Source: Ruegeria arenilitoris
GTDB lineage: Bacteria; Pseudomonadota; Alphaproteobacteria; Rhodobacterales; Rhodobacteraceae
Direction: 5' to 3'
DNA: 64,000 nt
Assembly: GCF_013030265.1 (NCBI RefSeq)
Contig: NZ_WPZQ01000001.1
Span: forward strand, 62,001 to 126,000
The notes under the pieces were generated by a model. It was not told where the DNA came from and did no database searches. It saw only the letters and a program-made list of their open reading frames with translations. The translations under genes were made by a program, and so were the position numbers. Shown piece after piece: positions 41,969 through 51,008 of the stretch (within the stretch, counting starts at the first letter, position 1; each line of letters opens with the position of its first letter).

Positions 41969-43321
41969 TTAGCAGAACAGATCGTTGCTGACCGCAAATA
42001 GCATCAACGACAGAATCAGGGTGATGCCTACAGCCATCAGCACCCGTAACGCCTTGTCGCTTGGCGGCTTACCCGCCACGGCCTCATAGGCGTAAAATAC
42101 CAGATGACCTCCATCAAGCGCCGGGATTGGAAACAGGTTCAACAACCCGACCGCCGTAGACAGAACAGCAATGAAAAAGATGAAGTTCTGCGCGCCCTGG
42201 CTTGCCATTGCGCCCGATGTTTCGGCGATACCGATTGGGCCAGACATGTTGCACGTGCTGATAGCACCGGTAACCATGTGCCAGATACCTGACAATGACC
42301 CTTCGATAATGCGGACAGTCTGACGGACCCCCCCGGACAAGGAATCAACAATACCGGCCGGTTCCGTCGCAGGCTCCAACATCATGCCGCCCACGATGCC
42401 GATACGCCAATGCGTAACAAAGCCACCATCCGTTTGCGGTTCATCCGTTCTTCGTGGGGCAAGTGCGAACTCCAGCTCTGCCCCATCACGCCAGACATCC
42501 AGCAACAGAACCTTACCATCAGAGCTTTCCACGTGCTCTTTCAACTGTGAAAAGGCAAAGATCGGATCACCATTGACGGCGGTGATGACATCGCCTTGTT
42601 CAAGCTGGATGTCCATCGCCGCACTGCGCGGCGCAACCTGCTGAATCAGCGGAGGGAAAAGCCATGGCGCAGTCACATCGAACGTCTCGCCATCGCGAAT
42701 GATCGTGTAATCAAGCGCCGGTTCCACCGGCAACGAGCGGGTAAAATTGCGCCACCCGCCTTCTTCATCAAAATCGGGTACTGGTATGCCTGCGATGGCT
42801 ACGATTTCATCACCATCCTGCAATTCCTGAGCCGTTCCCGGCAGTGGGTGCAGTGATCCGACTGTCAACGGCTCTCGGGATACTCCATCCGACCAGAAAA
42901 TCAGGCCAAACACCAGGATCGACATTACGAAGTTGAATATCGGACCTGCTGCCACAGTTGCAGCACGAGCCCACAAGGGCGCGCCGTGCATCGTACGGCG
43001 CAGCTCTTCAGGGCTTTGTTCGACGATTTCGGCCATCGCCTCTTCATCCTTGCCCGAAGCAGCGTTGGCGTCCCCCAGAAACTTGACGTAGCCACCAAAG
43101 GGCAGCAATGCGATCTGCCACTTCGTTCCCCGCTTGTCTACGCGGCTCCATAGAACCGGGCCGAATCCGATTGAGAACACCTCAGCATGGATGCCCGACC
43201 AGCGCCCTACGATGTAGTGACCATATTCATGCACCGCGACGATGACTGACAGCGCGATGACAAAAGCCAGTATAGTATAGAGCAAATTGCCGAATTGAGG
43301 GATCAGAGAAAGTATATCCAA
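41969..43321 (-). CDS. rseP: Site-2 protease RseP
   Basis: This intramembrane zinc metalloprotease cleaves membrane-anchored regulators such as anti-sigma factors. The 450-residue protein has the HExxH-type site VAVHEYGHYIVG at about 29-40, GFGPVLWSR and LLPFGGYVKFLGD. Two PDZ-like domains follow (about 130-300). The second metal motif is NLFPIPALDGGHLVFYAYE near the C-terminus. Its position between dxr and bamA is typical. Confidence 0.96.
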   Translation of the reverse strand: MDILSLIPQFGNLLYTILAFVIALSVIVAVHEYGHYIVGRWSGIHAEVFSIGFGPVLWSRVDKRGTKWQIALLPFGGYVKFLGDANAASGKDEEAMAEIVEQSPEELRRTMHGAPLWARAATVAAGPIFNFVMSILVFGLIFWSDGVSREPLTVGSLHPLPGTAQELQDGDEIVAIAGIPVPDFDEEGGWRNFTRSLPVEPALDYTIIRDGETFDVTAPWLFPPLIQQVAPRSAAMDIQLEQGDVITAVNGDPIFAFSQLKEHVESSDGKVLLLDVWRDGAELEFALAPRRTDEPQTDGGFVTHWRIGIVGGMMLEPATEPAGIVDSLSGGVRQTVRIIEGSLSGIWHMVTGAISTCNMSGPIGIAETSGAMASQGAQNFIFFIAVLSTAVGLLNLFPIPALDGGHLVFYAYEAVAGKPPSDKALRVLMAVGITLILSLMLFAVSNDLFC

Positions 43322-43326
43322 AGTTT

Positions 43327-44499
43327 TTATCCTGCTCTTTGCAATACGGCGTCATCCACCCATTGCCGTGCCAGATGGTCCGTTTGATGCACGTTATCAA
43401 GGGTCAGAGTGGCATCAAGAAGATGGGACTCGCTTTCAAACCGATCCAGAACTGCAGCCACCGCATCGGCCATGTCCAGAAACCGGATACGTCGATCTAT
43501 GAAAAGATCGAGCGCCCGTTCTTTTGCGGCGTTGAATACGGCGCCGGACAAACCTCCCCGCTCCATCACCTCACGCGCAAGGCGCAATGCCGGATAGCGA
43601 GCTTCATCAGGTTCCTGAAAGCGCAATTGCCCGAGTTTCGCCAGATCCAGCCGGTTTACCGGCAGCTCGCGCCGATCTGGCCAGTGCAGCGCATAGCCGA
43701 TTGCGTGCCGCATATCTGGCGCCCCAAGATGGGCCATCACCGCGCCATCGTTAAAGCCAACCAGCGAATGAACAATCGATTCCGGATGAACCAAGACTTC
43801 GATCTTTGTCGGATCGATTCCAAAGAATTCTTTGGTTTCAATCAACTCGAGCGCTTTGTTGAACATCGATGCGCTGTCGATAGTGATCCGCTGCCCCATA
43901 TCCCAGTTGGGATGGCTCGAGGCTTGTTCGACAGTTGCATTTGCAAGATCGCTAATAGGCCAGTCGCGAAAAGCCCCACCGCTTGCGGTGATAATGATGC
44001 GTTCAACAGCCGCCATGTCTTCACCAACAAGCGCCTGAAACACAGCCGAATGTTCGCTATCTACCGGCAATAGCCGCGCATCATGTTGTTGCGCGGTCTC
44101 AAGGACCAATTGTCCAGCGCAGACCAGCGTCTCTTTATTTGCAAGTGCGAGCGTTGCGCCCTGCTTTAGCGCCTCAATTCCCGGCGCAAGACCTGCTGAT
44201 CCGACGATTGCTGACATCACCCAATCGGCGGGACGTGCGGCTGCTTCTTTGATTGCGGCCTGACCAGCCGCGGCTTCCACACCACTGCCGGACAGTGCTG
44301 CCCGCAAGTCATCCAAACGATCATCATAAGCCGTTACAGCCAAATCTGCGCCCAGCCGAATTGCGTCATCGGCAAGTTGTTTGGTATTTGCACCACCGGT
44401 CAATGCGACAACATCATATGCATCGCGATCGCGCGCAATCAGATCAATCGTATTTTGTCCGACAGATCCGGTCGCACCCAGGATTGTTATCTTGCGCAT
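43327..44499 (-). CDS. dxr: 1-deoxy-D-xylulose-5-phosphate reductoisomerase
   Basis: Second step of the MEP isoprenoid pathway, NADPH- and divalent-metal-dependent. The 390-residue protein begins MRKITILGATGSVGQNTIDLI. It has ALANKETLVCAG, LLPVDSEHSAVFQAL (metal-binding Asp/Glu), ITASGGAFRDWP and MGQRITIDSASMFNKALELIE. It starts one base into the cdsA stop and is followed after 5 bases by rseP. Confidence 0.97.
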   Translation of the reverse strand: MRKITILGATGSVGQNTIDLIARDRDAYDVVALTGGANTKQLADDAIRLGADLAVTAYDDRLDDLRAALSGSGVEAAAGQAAIKEAAARPADWVMSAIVGSAGLAPGIEALKQGATLALANKETLVCAGQLVLETAQQHDARLLPVDSEHSAVFQALVGEDMAAVERIIITASGGAFRDWPISDLANATVEQASSHPNWDMGQRITIDSASMFNKALELIETKEFFGIDPTKIEVLVHPESIVHSLVGFNDGAVMAHLGAPDMRHAIGYALHWPDRRELPVNRLDLAKLGQLRFQEPDEARYPALRLAREVMERGGLSGAVFNAAKERALDLFIDRRIRFLDMADAVAAVLDRFESESHLLDATLTLDNVHQTDHLARQWVDDAVLQRAG

Positions 44500-45281
44500 T
44501 ACATGCCTCCGGGCGCGTAGAATAACCCAGCGATCAGCACAAACAGCGATGCTCCCATCATTCCGTCAAAGCGATCCAGAAATCCTCCGTGCCCGGGGAT
44601 CAGGTTTGAACTGTCTTTCACGCCAAATTTCCGCTTTGTTGCGCTTTCCACGATGTCGCCCGCCTGACTAGCCATCGAAGCCAGCACTGAAATCAACACG
44701 AACATGATGCCGAAACCGGCCTGCATTGCGAAGATGCCGCCAACGATTGCTGCGGCAGCCCAACCACCGGCAGTTCCCGACCAGGTTTTTTTGGGGCTCA
44801 CCTTTGGCCAGAATTTAGGGCCACCGATGGTTTTGCCCACAAAATACCCGGCAACGTCGGTGGCAACCACCACCGAGATCAACCAAACCATCCAGCCGAA
44901 ACCCATATTCTCGCGGATCGAAATGAACCCCAGGCCCGAAGCCGCGATCCAGATCGCAAACAAAGCGTAAATACCACGCGCCTTTTTTACCTGCCCGGCA
45001 CCGACAAGTGCCGGAGCCAACAGGAAGGGAAGTTTGTAGAGCGGTGGAAGATGATAGCTAAGAACAACAGCAAATCCAGTCAGGATACCCAGCTGGATTG
45101 CAACACCGCTCCGCTCTGGATCAACCATTCGGACCAGTTCCCAGGTCATCAGACCACAGGCAGCTGCTATGAACGCCTCGAACCACAGACCACCAAGCCA
45201 AACTTCGATTGCACCGATTGCAATCAAAACAACTGCGGACAATATGCGGGCAGTCAGATCAGACCATCGGCCATCACTCAT
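44499..45281 (-). CDS. cdsA: Phosphatidate cytidylyltransferase
   Basis: CdsA makes CDP-diacylglycerol from phosphatidic acid and CTP in the inner membrane. The 260-residue protein has about seven hydrophobic segments and the C-terminal signature SATKRKFGVKDSSNLIPGHGGFLDRFDGMM, split here as KRKFGVKDSSNLIPGHGG and FLDRFDGMMGASL. ATG 45281 overlaps the uppS stop (ATGA), so the longer frame to 45329 is rejected. Confidence 0.96.
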   Translation of the reverse strand: MSDGRWSDLTARILSAVVLIAIGAIEVWLGGLWFEAFIAAACGLMTWELVRMVDPERSGVAIQLGILTGFAVVLSYHLPPLYKLPFLLAPALVGAGQVKKARGIYALFAIWIAASGLGFISIRENMGFGWMVWLISVVVATDVAGYFVGKTIGGPKFWPKVSPKKTWSGTAGGWAAAAIVGGIFAMQAGFGIMFVLISVLASMASQAGDIVESATKRKFGVKDSSNLIPGHGGFLDRFDGMMGASLFVLIAGLFYAPGGM

Positions 45282-46009
45282 GCCGGAACCGCTCCAAAGC
45301 GCCGCTCCCGGGAACCAAAGCTCTTGCAAAGGCGTTCCAACTCGGCCGCAGTAAAGTCAGGCCAAAGTGTATCGATAAATTCGTATTCGGAATACGCCGA
45401 CTGCCAGAGGAGGAAATTTGAAATCCGTGCTTCGCCGCTGGTACGTATCACCAGATCCGGATCCGGTAGTACCCTAGTGTCCAGATATCTGGGCAGCGTT
45501 TCTTCGTCGACATCGTCAGGCAGCAGTTTGCCGTCAGCCACATCCCGTGCCAACCGCTGGGTTGCACGCGCGACTTCATCCCGACCGCCATAGTTCAACG
45601 CAACGGTCAGGTGGACAAGGTCATTGTCCTGCGTTTCCCGCTCAAGTGTATCCATCAAATCGGTCAGCTTTGAATCCAGCCTCACCCGATCACCGATAAA
45701 TCTCACGCGGATACCGTTCTCTTTCAGTGTTCGCGTCTCTTTCACGATGTAGCGTCGAAACAGGCTCATGAGTCCGGCGACTTCAACCTGAGTTCGTTTC
45801 CAGTTCTCGGTCGAAAATGCGAACACTGTCAGATACTTGATCCCCAGTCCCGGGCATGCCTCAACAACTTCGCGCACGCGACGGGCACCGGCATGATGAC
45901 CAAACAGACGTGGCCTTCCCCTCGCCTGAGCCCAGCGGCCATTTCCGTCCATAATGATGGCAACATGGCGCGGCCCCTGGACCGGCGGTGTTTGGGGATC
46001 CTTGGGCAT
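45278..46009 (-). CDS. uppS: Undecaprenyl diphosphate synthase (cis-prenyltransferase)
   Basis: UppS makes the C55 lipid carrier for cell-wall and polysaccharide synthesis. The 243-residue protein has HVAIIMDGNGRWAQARGRPRLFGH (catalytic Asp at about 22), AFSTENWKR, LTVALNYGGRDE and DLVIRTSGEARISNFLLWQSAYSE. It lies 9 bases after frr and is coupled to cdsA. Confidence 0.97.
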   Translation of the reverse strand: MPKDPQTPPVQGPRHVAIIMDGNGRWAQARGRPRLFGHHAGARRVREVVEACPGLGIKYLTVFAFSTENWKRTQVEVAGLMSLFRRYIVKETRTLKENGIRVRFIGDRVRLDSKLTDLMDTLERETQDNDLVHLTVALNYGGRDEVARATQRLARDVADGKLLPDDVDEETLPRYLDTRVLPDPDLVIRTSGEARISNFLLWQSAYSEYEFIDTLWPDFTAAELERLCKSFGSRERRFGAVPA

Positions 46010-46018
46010 GATCGTGGC

Positions 46019-46582
46019 TCAGACCTGCATGATCTCGGCTTGTTTGGTTTCAAGAGCGGTATCGACCGCTTTGATCATCTCGTCGGTCAGATCCTGAACT
46101 TCGGCTTCCCAAAGTTTCTGATCATCTTCGGACATGCCATCGGCCTTGGCCTTCTTGATCTGATCCATACCATCACGACGGACGTTGCGGATCGACACGC
46201 GTGCGTGTTCTGCGTACTGGCCTGCAACTTTACCCAGTTCGCGACGGCGCTCTTCGTTCAGTTCCGGAATGGGCAGCATGATGATCGTGCCGTTCAGCTG
46301 TGGATTAATACCCAGTCCGCTTTCACGGATTGCCTTTTCGACCTTACCAACAAGACCTTTGTCCCAGACATTTACCGTAACCATGCGAGGCTCGGGTACG
46401 TTGACGGTACCGACCTGGTTAATCGGGGTCATTGAACCGTAGGCATCCACCATCACAGGCTCGAGCATCGAAGCAGAAGCGCGCCCCGTGCGCAGCGAGG
46501 CAAATTCGGTTTTCAGGTTGGACATTGCGCCGTCCATGCGGCGTTTAAGATCATCGGTGTCCAGAATAAAATCATCAGACAT
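46019..46582 (-). CDS. frr: Ribosome recycling factor
   Basis: RRF splits post-termination ribosomes together with EF-G. The 187-residue protein has [33 protein letters not shown], broken as two helices, then [48 protein letters not shown] and the closing helix. ATG 46582 follows GGGGAGTGAGCAGC; GTG 46591 is too close to the ribosome site. It heads the frr-uppS-cdsA-dxr-rseP direction. No pyrH is next to it in the window. Confidence 0.97.
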   Translation of the reverse strand: MSDDFILDTDDLKRRMDGAMSNLKTEFASLRTGRASASMLEPVMVDAYGSMTPINQVGTVNVPEPRMVTVNVWDKGLVGKVEKAIRESGLGINPQLNGTIIMLPIPELNEERRRELGKVAGQYAEHARVSIRNVRRDGMDQIKKAKADGMSEDDQKLWEAEVQDLTDEMIKAVDTALETKQAEIMQV

Positions 46583-46721
46583 GCTGCTCACTCCCCGTAT
46601 TCAGGTGCTGTTCGGATGGGTCTTAAGCCATCGCAAATGGGATGTATAGCAATCATGATCAGGAATTGTACCAATGACCAGAGTTGTTTCTGCCATTTTG
46701 TACCATTTTCCAGAATAGAAG

Positions 46722-46749
46722 ACCGGCCAGCACGATGACTGACCGGTCA
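46722..46749 (-). terminator. Possible terminator after acuI
   Basis: Minus-strand GACCGGTCAG pairs with CTGGCCGGTC (one T-G pair) around TCATCGTG, followed by TTCTATTC. The hairpin is good but the U-tract is weak. It lies 18 bases after the acuI stop. Confidence 0.5.
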
Positions 46750-46767
46750 AAGGAGTTTCGGTAAAGG

Positions 46768-47766
46768 TCAGCTGTTTACATCAACAACGACGCGACCCTT
46801 TACCTGTCCCTGAAGGATATCAGCGCCCAATTGCGGCAGATCGGACAGTGTCGCGGCATGTACCATGGCTTCCAGCTTGTCCATTGGCAGATCGGTCGCG
46901 ACGCGTTGCCAGGCCCTCACACGGTTATCATAAGGCTGCATTACGCTGTCGATGCCCAGCAGGTTCACGCCACGCAAAAGAAATGGGATCACGGAAGCAG
47001 GCAGAGCAGCACCACCTGCCAGGCCAACAGCCGCAACGGAACAGCCATACTTCATCTGCCCCAGCACGCGGGCAAGCATTGCGCCACCTACGGCGTCAAC
47101 GCACCCTGCCCACATTTCGCTTTCCAATGGGCGTTTGGTTGTCTCATTGAGCTCATCCCGCGGCACAATAGTCGTCGCACCCAGAGATTTCAGATAGTCT
47201 TCGGTCTCCGGTCGGCCTGTCACTGCTGCAACTTCATATCCCAGATTGGCCAGAATTGCCGTGGCGACCGACCCTACGCCACCCGCTGCGCCGGTGACCA
47301 ATACCGGACCATGATCAGGTGTCAGCCCATGATCTTCCAATGCCATTACTGCAAGCATTGCGGTAAAACCTGCCGTCCCGACAGCCATCGCCTGACGTGC
47401 GCTCAGGCCCTCGGGCAGAGGGACAAGCCAATCGGCTAGAGCATTTGCTTTTTGGGAATACCCGCCCCAATGCGCCTCGCCCACCCGCCAACCGGTCAGT
47501 ACGACCTTGTCGCCAGGCTTGTAACGATCATCCGACGATGCCTCGACGGTGCCCGCATAGTCGACGCCGGGAATATGTGGATAGCTGCGCACAAGGCCGC
47601 CACCTTTGGGCGACATGCACAGTCCATCCTTATAGTTGACGGTCGAATATTCAACGGCAACCGTCACTTCTCCGTGCGGCAGCATATCCTCGGACACCTG
47701 CTTGACCGACGCGCTTGCCAATCCACTTTCTTCATCTTTTTCAACGAGTAACGCATTAAACATCAT
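46768..47766 (-). CDS. acuI: Acryloyl-CoA reductase (NADPH) AcuI
   Basis: AcuI reduces the toxic electrophile acryloyl-CoA to propionyl-CoA in DMSP and acrylate metabolism. The 332-residue MDR-family enzyme begins MFNALLVEKDEESGLASASV (second Met). It has VEYSTVNYKDGLCMSPKGG, VLTGWRVGEAHWGGYSQKA, the nucleotide loop VTGAAGGVGSVATAILANLGY and QMKYGCSVAAVGLAGG, all typical of the YhdH/AcuI group. It is 54 bases downstream of dmdA; dmdA-acuI is the known Roseobacter pairing. An AGGAGCAAG site precedes the start. Confidence 0.93.
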   Translation of the reverse strand: MMFNALLVEKDEESGLASASVKQVSEDMLPHGEVTVAVEYSTVNYKDGLCMSPKGGGLVRSYPHIPGVDYAGTVEASSDDRYKPGDKVVLTGWRVGEAHWGGYSQKANALADWLVPLPEGLSARQAMAVGTAGFTAMLAVMALEDHGLTPDHGPVLVTGAAGGVGSVATAILANLGYEVAAVTGRPETEDYLKSLGATTIVPRDELNETTKRPLESEMWAGCVDAVGGAMLARVLGQMKYGCSVAAVGLAGGAALPASVIPFLLRGVNLLGIDSVMQPYDNRVRAWQRVATDLPMDKLEAMVHAATLSDLPQLGADILQGQVKGRVVVDVNS

Positions 47767-47820
47767 CTTGCTCCTAGCAACGGGTCTGTTGACCCTTGTT
47801 TTTTTTATAGTCTGGCTTGA

Positions 47821-48915
47821 TCAGCGCCAGAATTTCTCCTGCACTTCAGCCCAACGCATTCCATGCTCGGTCAATACCTCGACCCGTGTTCCCGGGCCCC
47901 AATGGGATCTGTCGACCATACCGATTGCGACATTCACCCCAAACTCAGGCGAGAAAACCGCTGACGCCACCTGCCCGACCTGACCACCTTCGGCCATCAA
48001 CGGCCACGCTTCCGTGCAGGGTCCGATCTCACCTTCAATGACAAGCGGTCGGATTTGGCGCGGAGGGCCGTTTTCCGCCTGATCGGCCAAAGCTGTCTTG
48101 CCGATGTAGTCCTCTGGTGAATTGCAAAACCGTCCCAGCCCACATTCATAAGGCGTGTTTTCGCGCCGCATATCCGAGCCAAAGCTCAGCAAACCGCTTT
48201 CGATCCGCTCGATATTGTTCGGACACCCCGCCCGCACATGCAGGTCACGACCTTGGGCAAACAGCGCATTCCACAATGGCATACCGTAGTCGGAACCTTC
48301 GACATAGATCTCGAACCCGCCCTGTTTCGACCATCCAGAGCGAGCCACAACAAACTCGGTGTCCTCAAATGCCAGACGTTTGTAGCGGAAGAACTTGATA
48401 TTACGGACTTCTTCGCCAAAAACGCGCGCCATCAAATCGTCTGCTTTTGGTCCCTGAACCGCCAGTGGCGAGACATCCGGTTCGGCGATTTGAACATCCA
48501 GATTCAGCGCAACGGCTATCCCCAGTGCAAATTGCCAGAAATCCCCATCAGCCACCGACAGCCAATAGTGATCATCGGCAAGCTTGATTGCTACCGGATC
48601 ATTCAGCATGCCTCCATTCTGGTCAACAACGGGAACATAGTAGCACTGATCAGCCTGCATCCGATCCATATCGCGAGGGCTGAGCATCTTCATCAGACGC
48701 AGCGCGTCTGGCCCTTTGATCTGAACCTGACGCTCACAGGAGACATCCCAGACCTGCACATGTTGCTTGAGATGCGCCGCATCCGCTTCGACGCTTTCAA
48801 AAAAAGTCGGCAACAGCATATGGTTATACACTGTGTACCCGCTTACGCCCTCGGCTTCGACACCAGGTGAAAACGGTGTTTTTCTAACGCGGCGGCTGGG
48901 TGTGATGACTGCCAT
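47821..48915 (-). CDS. dmdA: Dimethylsulfoniopropionate demethylase DmdA
   Basis: DmdA transfers a methyl group from DMSP to tetrahydrofolate, giving methylmercaptopropionate, and opens the demethylation route leading to methanethiol. The 364-residue protein is a GcvT-like enzyme: SRRVRKTPFSPGVEAEGVSGYTVYNHMLLPTFFES at the start in overlapping blocks, WDVSCERQVQIKGPDALRLM, and SPLAVQGPKADDLMARVFGE. Also RSGWSKQGGFEIYVEG and ERIESGLLSFGSDM are present. The start MAVITPSRRVRKTPFSPGVE and length match DmdA, not the 370-residue GcvT of glycine cleavage. It begins one base after the DinB-like gene and is followed by acuI. Confidence 0.93.
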   Translation of the reverse strand: MAVITPSRRVRKTPFSPGVEAEGVSGYTVYNHMLLPTFFESVEADAAHLKQHVQVWDVSCERQVQIKGPDALRLMKMLSPRDMDRMQADQCYYVPVVDQNGGMLNDPVAIKLADDHYWLSVADGDFWQFALGIAVALNLDVQIAEPDVSPLAVQGPKADDLMARVFGEEVRNIKFFRYKRLAFEDTEFVVARSGWSKQGGFEIYVEGSDYGMPLWNALFAQGRDLHVRAGCPNNIERIESGLLSFGSDMRRENTPYECGLGRFCNSPEDYIGKTALADQAENGPPRQIRPLVIEGEIGPCTEAWPLMAEGGQVGQVASAVFSPEFGVNVAIGMVDRSHWGPGTRVEVLTEHGMRWAEVQEKFWR

Positions 48916-48916
48916 C

Positions 48917-49423
48917 TCAAAAATCCTCGGGCAGAAAAACAAGGTCGCTGACCGGAGCGTCTGAGCCTGCTTCGGTCAACATTTTGTGCAACTGACCCCT
49001 ATGGTGGGTCTGATGATTGAACATGTGGATCACACATTGCGCGTAAGGCTTTGTAACATTGGCCTCTTTCGCAGCTGAGAACCATGTGAAGGACCCCTCG
49101 ATCGGATCATCCCCTAGGGACTGAGCCCAGTCAGTGATACGCGCGTCAATGGTTTCGCGCAGCGGTAGCCACTCCGCCAGATCAGCACAAATTGACGTGC
49201 TTTCCAGAATACCACCATCAGGGGCAGCGCCTTTGTCAAAGCGTGACATCCAGATCCAGTCGCCCCACAGAAGATGGTTTGCTGTACCCATGATGGATCC
49301 GAAAAAGGCTCCACGATCACGGGTCAGATCGGCAGGTGAAAGCTCCTGAAGAAAAGCAGCCAACTGACTGTTTTCCCAATGATTATATCGGGCCATCTCC
49401 CGGGCAAACGCTCCGGTAATCAT
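48917..49423 (-). CDS. DinB-superfamily protein
   Basis: A 168-residue four-helix-bundle protein of the DinB/YfiT superfamily. Metal-ligand histidines are visible: His in MGTANHLLWGDWIW (about residue 50) and the pair in HMFNHQTHHRGQLHKML (H-x3-H-type, about 133-149). Members include metal-dependent thiol-S-transferases and isomerases. ATG 49423 shares one base with the DUF1326 stop, and the stop is one base from dmdA, so it is part of the same operon. A thiol- or sulfur-related role would suit the neighbours but is inference. Confidence 0.8.
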   Translation of the reverse strand: MITGAFAREMARYNHWENSQLAAFLQELSPADLTRDRGAFFGSIMGTANHLLWGDWIWMSRFDKGAAPDGGILESTSICADLAEWLPLRETIDARITDWAQSLGDDPIEGSFTWFSAAKEANVTKPYAQCVIHMFNHQTHHRGQLHKMLTEAGSDAPVSDLVFLPEDF

Positions 49424-50127
49424 CACTTGGGCCCGTGCCAGTCGATTGGGCAAATCTCGGCTGATTTGCCACCGAAATCCCAAACCCGGCCATAGTCACG
49501 CACCTTGGACTTGGTGCCGCGAGCAACGATAATATCCGGGCCCATCCAGTACTTTGAGTTGGACACCATGACAGGATGCTCGGGATCTTTGCCAGCCAGC
49601 ATCTCAATCTCACCCTGAATTTTCCGGCCGATTACGATCCGGCGCTTGTTGCCATCGCGTTCGATCTGAACCGGCGCACGCTCAGCACCGATGATTTCGC
49701 TAACCAACATGGTGAACAAACCGGTAGTGCCCCCGGCCTGGCCACTGAAAATCTGCAGCAATCCGTTATAGGCCTTACCGCTTGCACGCTCATCCATGTA
49801 AGCGGCGACTTTCCATTGCCCTTCGCCCATGCGCCCAGGAATATCTACCAACAGGCCCACATTCAGGCCCGAGAGGTCCTCGCCCTCGTAGTGTCCTTCG
49901 TCGATGATCACGCCCATCCAAGCGTGACAATGCCCTTCGGTCGGAGGATGCGCACCCAGCGAAACCACGCAAGGACAGAACACGTCACAGGAACAGTTCA
50001 GGATCAATTCGCCCTTGATGGCCCATTCAGTCGGGCTCATCTCGCGACGCTTTGGGTTTGGCATACGGCTGTCGATGCGTTGACTGATTGGCAGTCTGTC
50101 GGATTCCGGTTTTCTGTTCTTTGCCAT
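49423..50127 (-). CDS. DUF1326 Cys-rich protein
   Basis: A 234-residue soluble protein of the DUF1326 family. Signature residues are in ELILNCSCDVFCPCVVSLG (Cys 45, 47, 51, 53), followed by EGHCHAWMGVIIDEGHYEG. A four-Cys cluster plus His suggests metal or thiol binding. The first about 30 residues are basic and probably flexible. GGAGGATAAGTCT precedes ATG 50127; the frame to 50148 is not needed. It follows DUF2182 after 4 bases and precedes the DinB-like gene, both coupled to dmdA. The function of DUF1326 is not established. Confidence 0.85.
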   Translation of the reverse strand: MAKNRKPESDRLPISQRIDSRMPNPKRREMSPTEWAIKGELILNCSCDVFCPCVVSLGAHPPTEGHCHAWMGVIIDEGHYEGEDLSGLNVGLLVDIPGRMGEGQWKVAAYMDERASGKAYNGLLQIFSGQAGGTTGLFTMLVSEIIGAERAPVQIERDGNKRRIVIGRKIQGEIEMLAGKDPEHPVMVSNSKYWMGPDIIVARGTKSKVRDYGRVWDFGGKSAEICPIDWHGPK

Positions 50128-50131
50128 AGAC

Positions 50132-50941
50132 TTATCCTCCGAATGCAACTGGATAGATGAGCAGAGCCATGCCGCCCGCGATCAACAGGAACCCCATTGG
50201 ACGGGTCAGGACGTGCCCGATCTGGGGGAGTTTCTCGAAAACCATGAACAGCGTCGCGAGACCCATCCACAAGAGGCTCATTACGCCGCCGACGAAGCCA
50301 AGTGCCATAAAGCCCCAACAACAACCAACGCAGAACGCGCCGAGGCCAAGGCCCATTCGCAGACCGCCGGTAAAGCCCGTTTTCCAATGGCCCAGGAAAT
50401 ACGTCATCGGCGCATGACAGACTCCATGGCAGACTTCTTTGACGCGGGTAAACTGAAACGCGCCGACTGCGATAAGCAAACCACCGGCCACCAAATGCGA
50501 TTTAGCAATCCCGAGCATATCCACGACCCCGCCAAACAACAGGGCCAGTTGCACGCTGGTAATCAGCGCTGCAAACCCAACCCAGACGACGAAATATCCA
50601 GCCAACACTCCGATCCATCCTGAGCGGGTGCCGTTGGCGCTGCGGATCAGGTCTTCATAGCTGCGCAGTGTCGGTATCAGCGTCGGCAGCATCATCGCGG
50701 CCATCATGATGGCCCACATCCAGAACAGCGGCCCGAACTCGGCCATGGGCATGTACATGTCCATCCGGGGGTCCATGGCCCTCATGGCTTCGCCCATTGG
50801 TCCGGGGCGCCCGATCCAATCGAGATCCATGTCACGGCTCATCGAGTACATCATCCACCACGACCACAGGATCATGATGTAGAAACCCAGCCATAACCCG
50901 CTGCGTATCAATGCGCGATGCAAGTGTCCCTCCCGACTCAT
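50132..50941 (-). CDS. DUF2182 Met/Cys-rich integral membrane protein
   Basis: A 269-residue polytopic protein of the DUF2182 family (predicted metal-binding membrane protein). It has a Met-dense stretch at residues 30-84 (MMYSMSRDMDLD, MGEAMRAMDPRMDMYMPM, MWAIMMAAMMLPTL), a CHGVCHAP motif at 171-178 and CVGCCWGFM at 204-212. Met and Cys clusters of this kind are common in copper-handling proteins. It is the first gene of the operon leading to dmdA and diverges from the GntR regulator, sharing its control region. A role in copper supply for the neighbouring MtoX is a hypothesis. Confidence 0.85.
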   Translation of the reverse strand: MSREGHLHRALIRSGLWLGFYIMILWSWWMMYSMSRDMDLDWIGRPGPMGEAMRAMDPRMDMYMPMAEFGPLFWMWAIMMAAMMLPTLIPTLRSYEDLIRSANGTRSGWIGVLAGYFVVWVGFAALITSVQLALLFGGVVDMLGIAKSHLVAGGLLIAVGAFQFTRVKEVCHGVCHAPMTYFLGHWKTGFTGGLRMGLGLGAFCVGCCWGFMALGFVGGVMSLLWMGLATLFMVFEKLPQIGHVLTRPMGFLLIAGGMALLIYPVAFGG

Positions 50942-50953
50942 CCCTTGCTTTTC

Positions 50954-50979
50954 AAATGTCAGACTTTTAAATGTCAGAC
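50954..50979. promoter_or_regulatory. Double operator AAATGTCAGAC in the divergent GntR/DUF2182 promoter
   Basis: AAATGTCAGAC occurs at 50954-50964 and 50969-50979, 15 bases start to start. Each contains TGTC-A-GAC(A/T), a near-palindrome like FCD-type GntR half-sites (T-G-T-C-n-G-A-C-A). It sits in a 67-base gap between the two divergent starts, so one regulator could control both arms. Confidence 0.65.
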
Positions 50980-51008
50980 AAATAAAAATTTACATTGGCC
51001 GCCAGAAC

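Noticed and set aside
47782..47804. GGGTC-TGTT-GACCC followed by TTGTTTTTTTT on the plus strand in the dmdA-acuI gap
   Set aside because: The stem is only 5 bp and no plus-strand gene ends there; it is more likely leader sequence of acuI.
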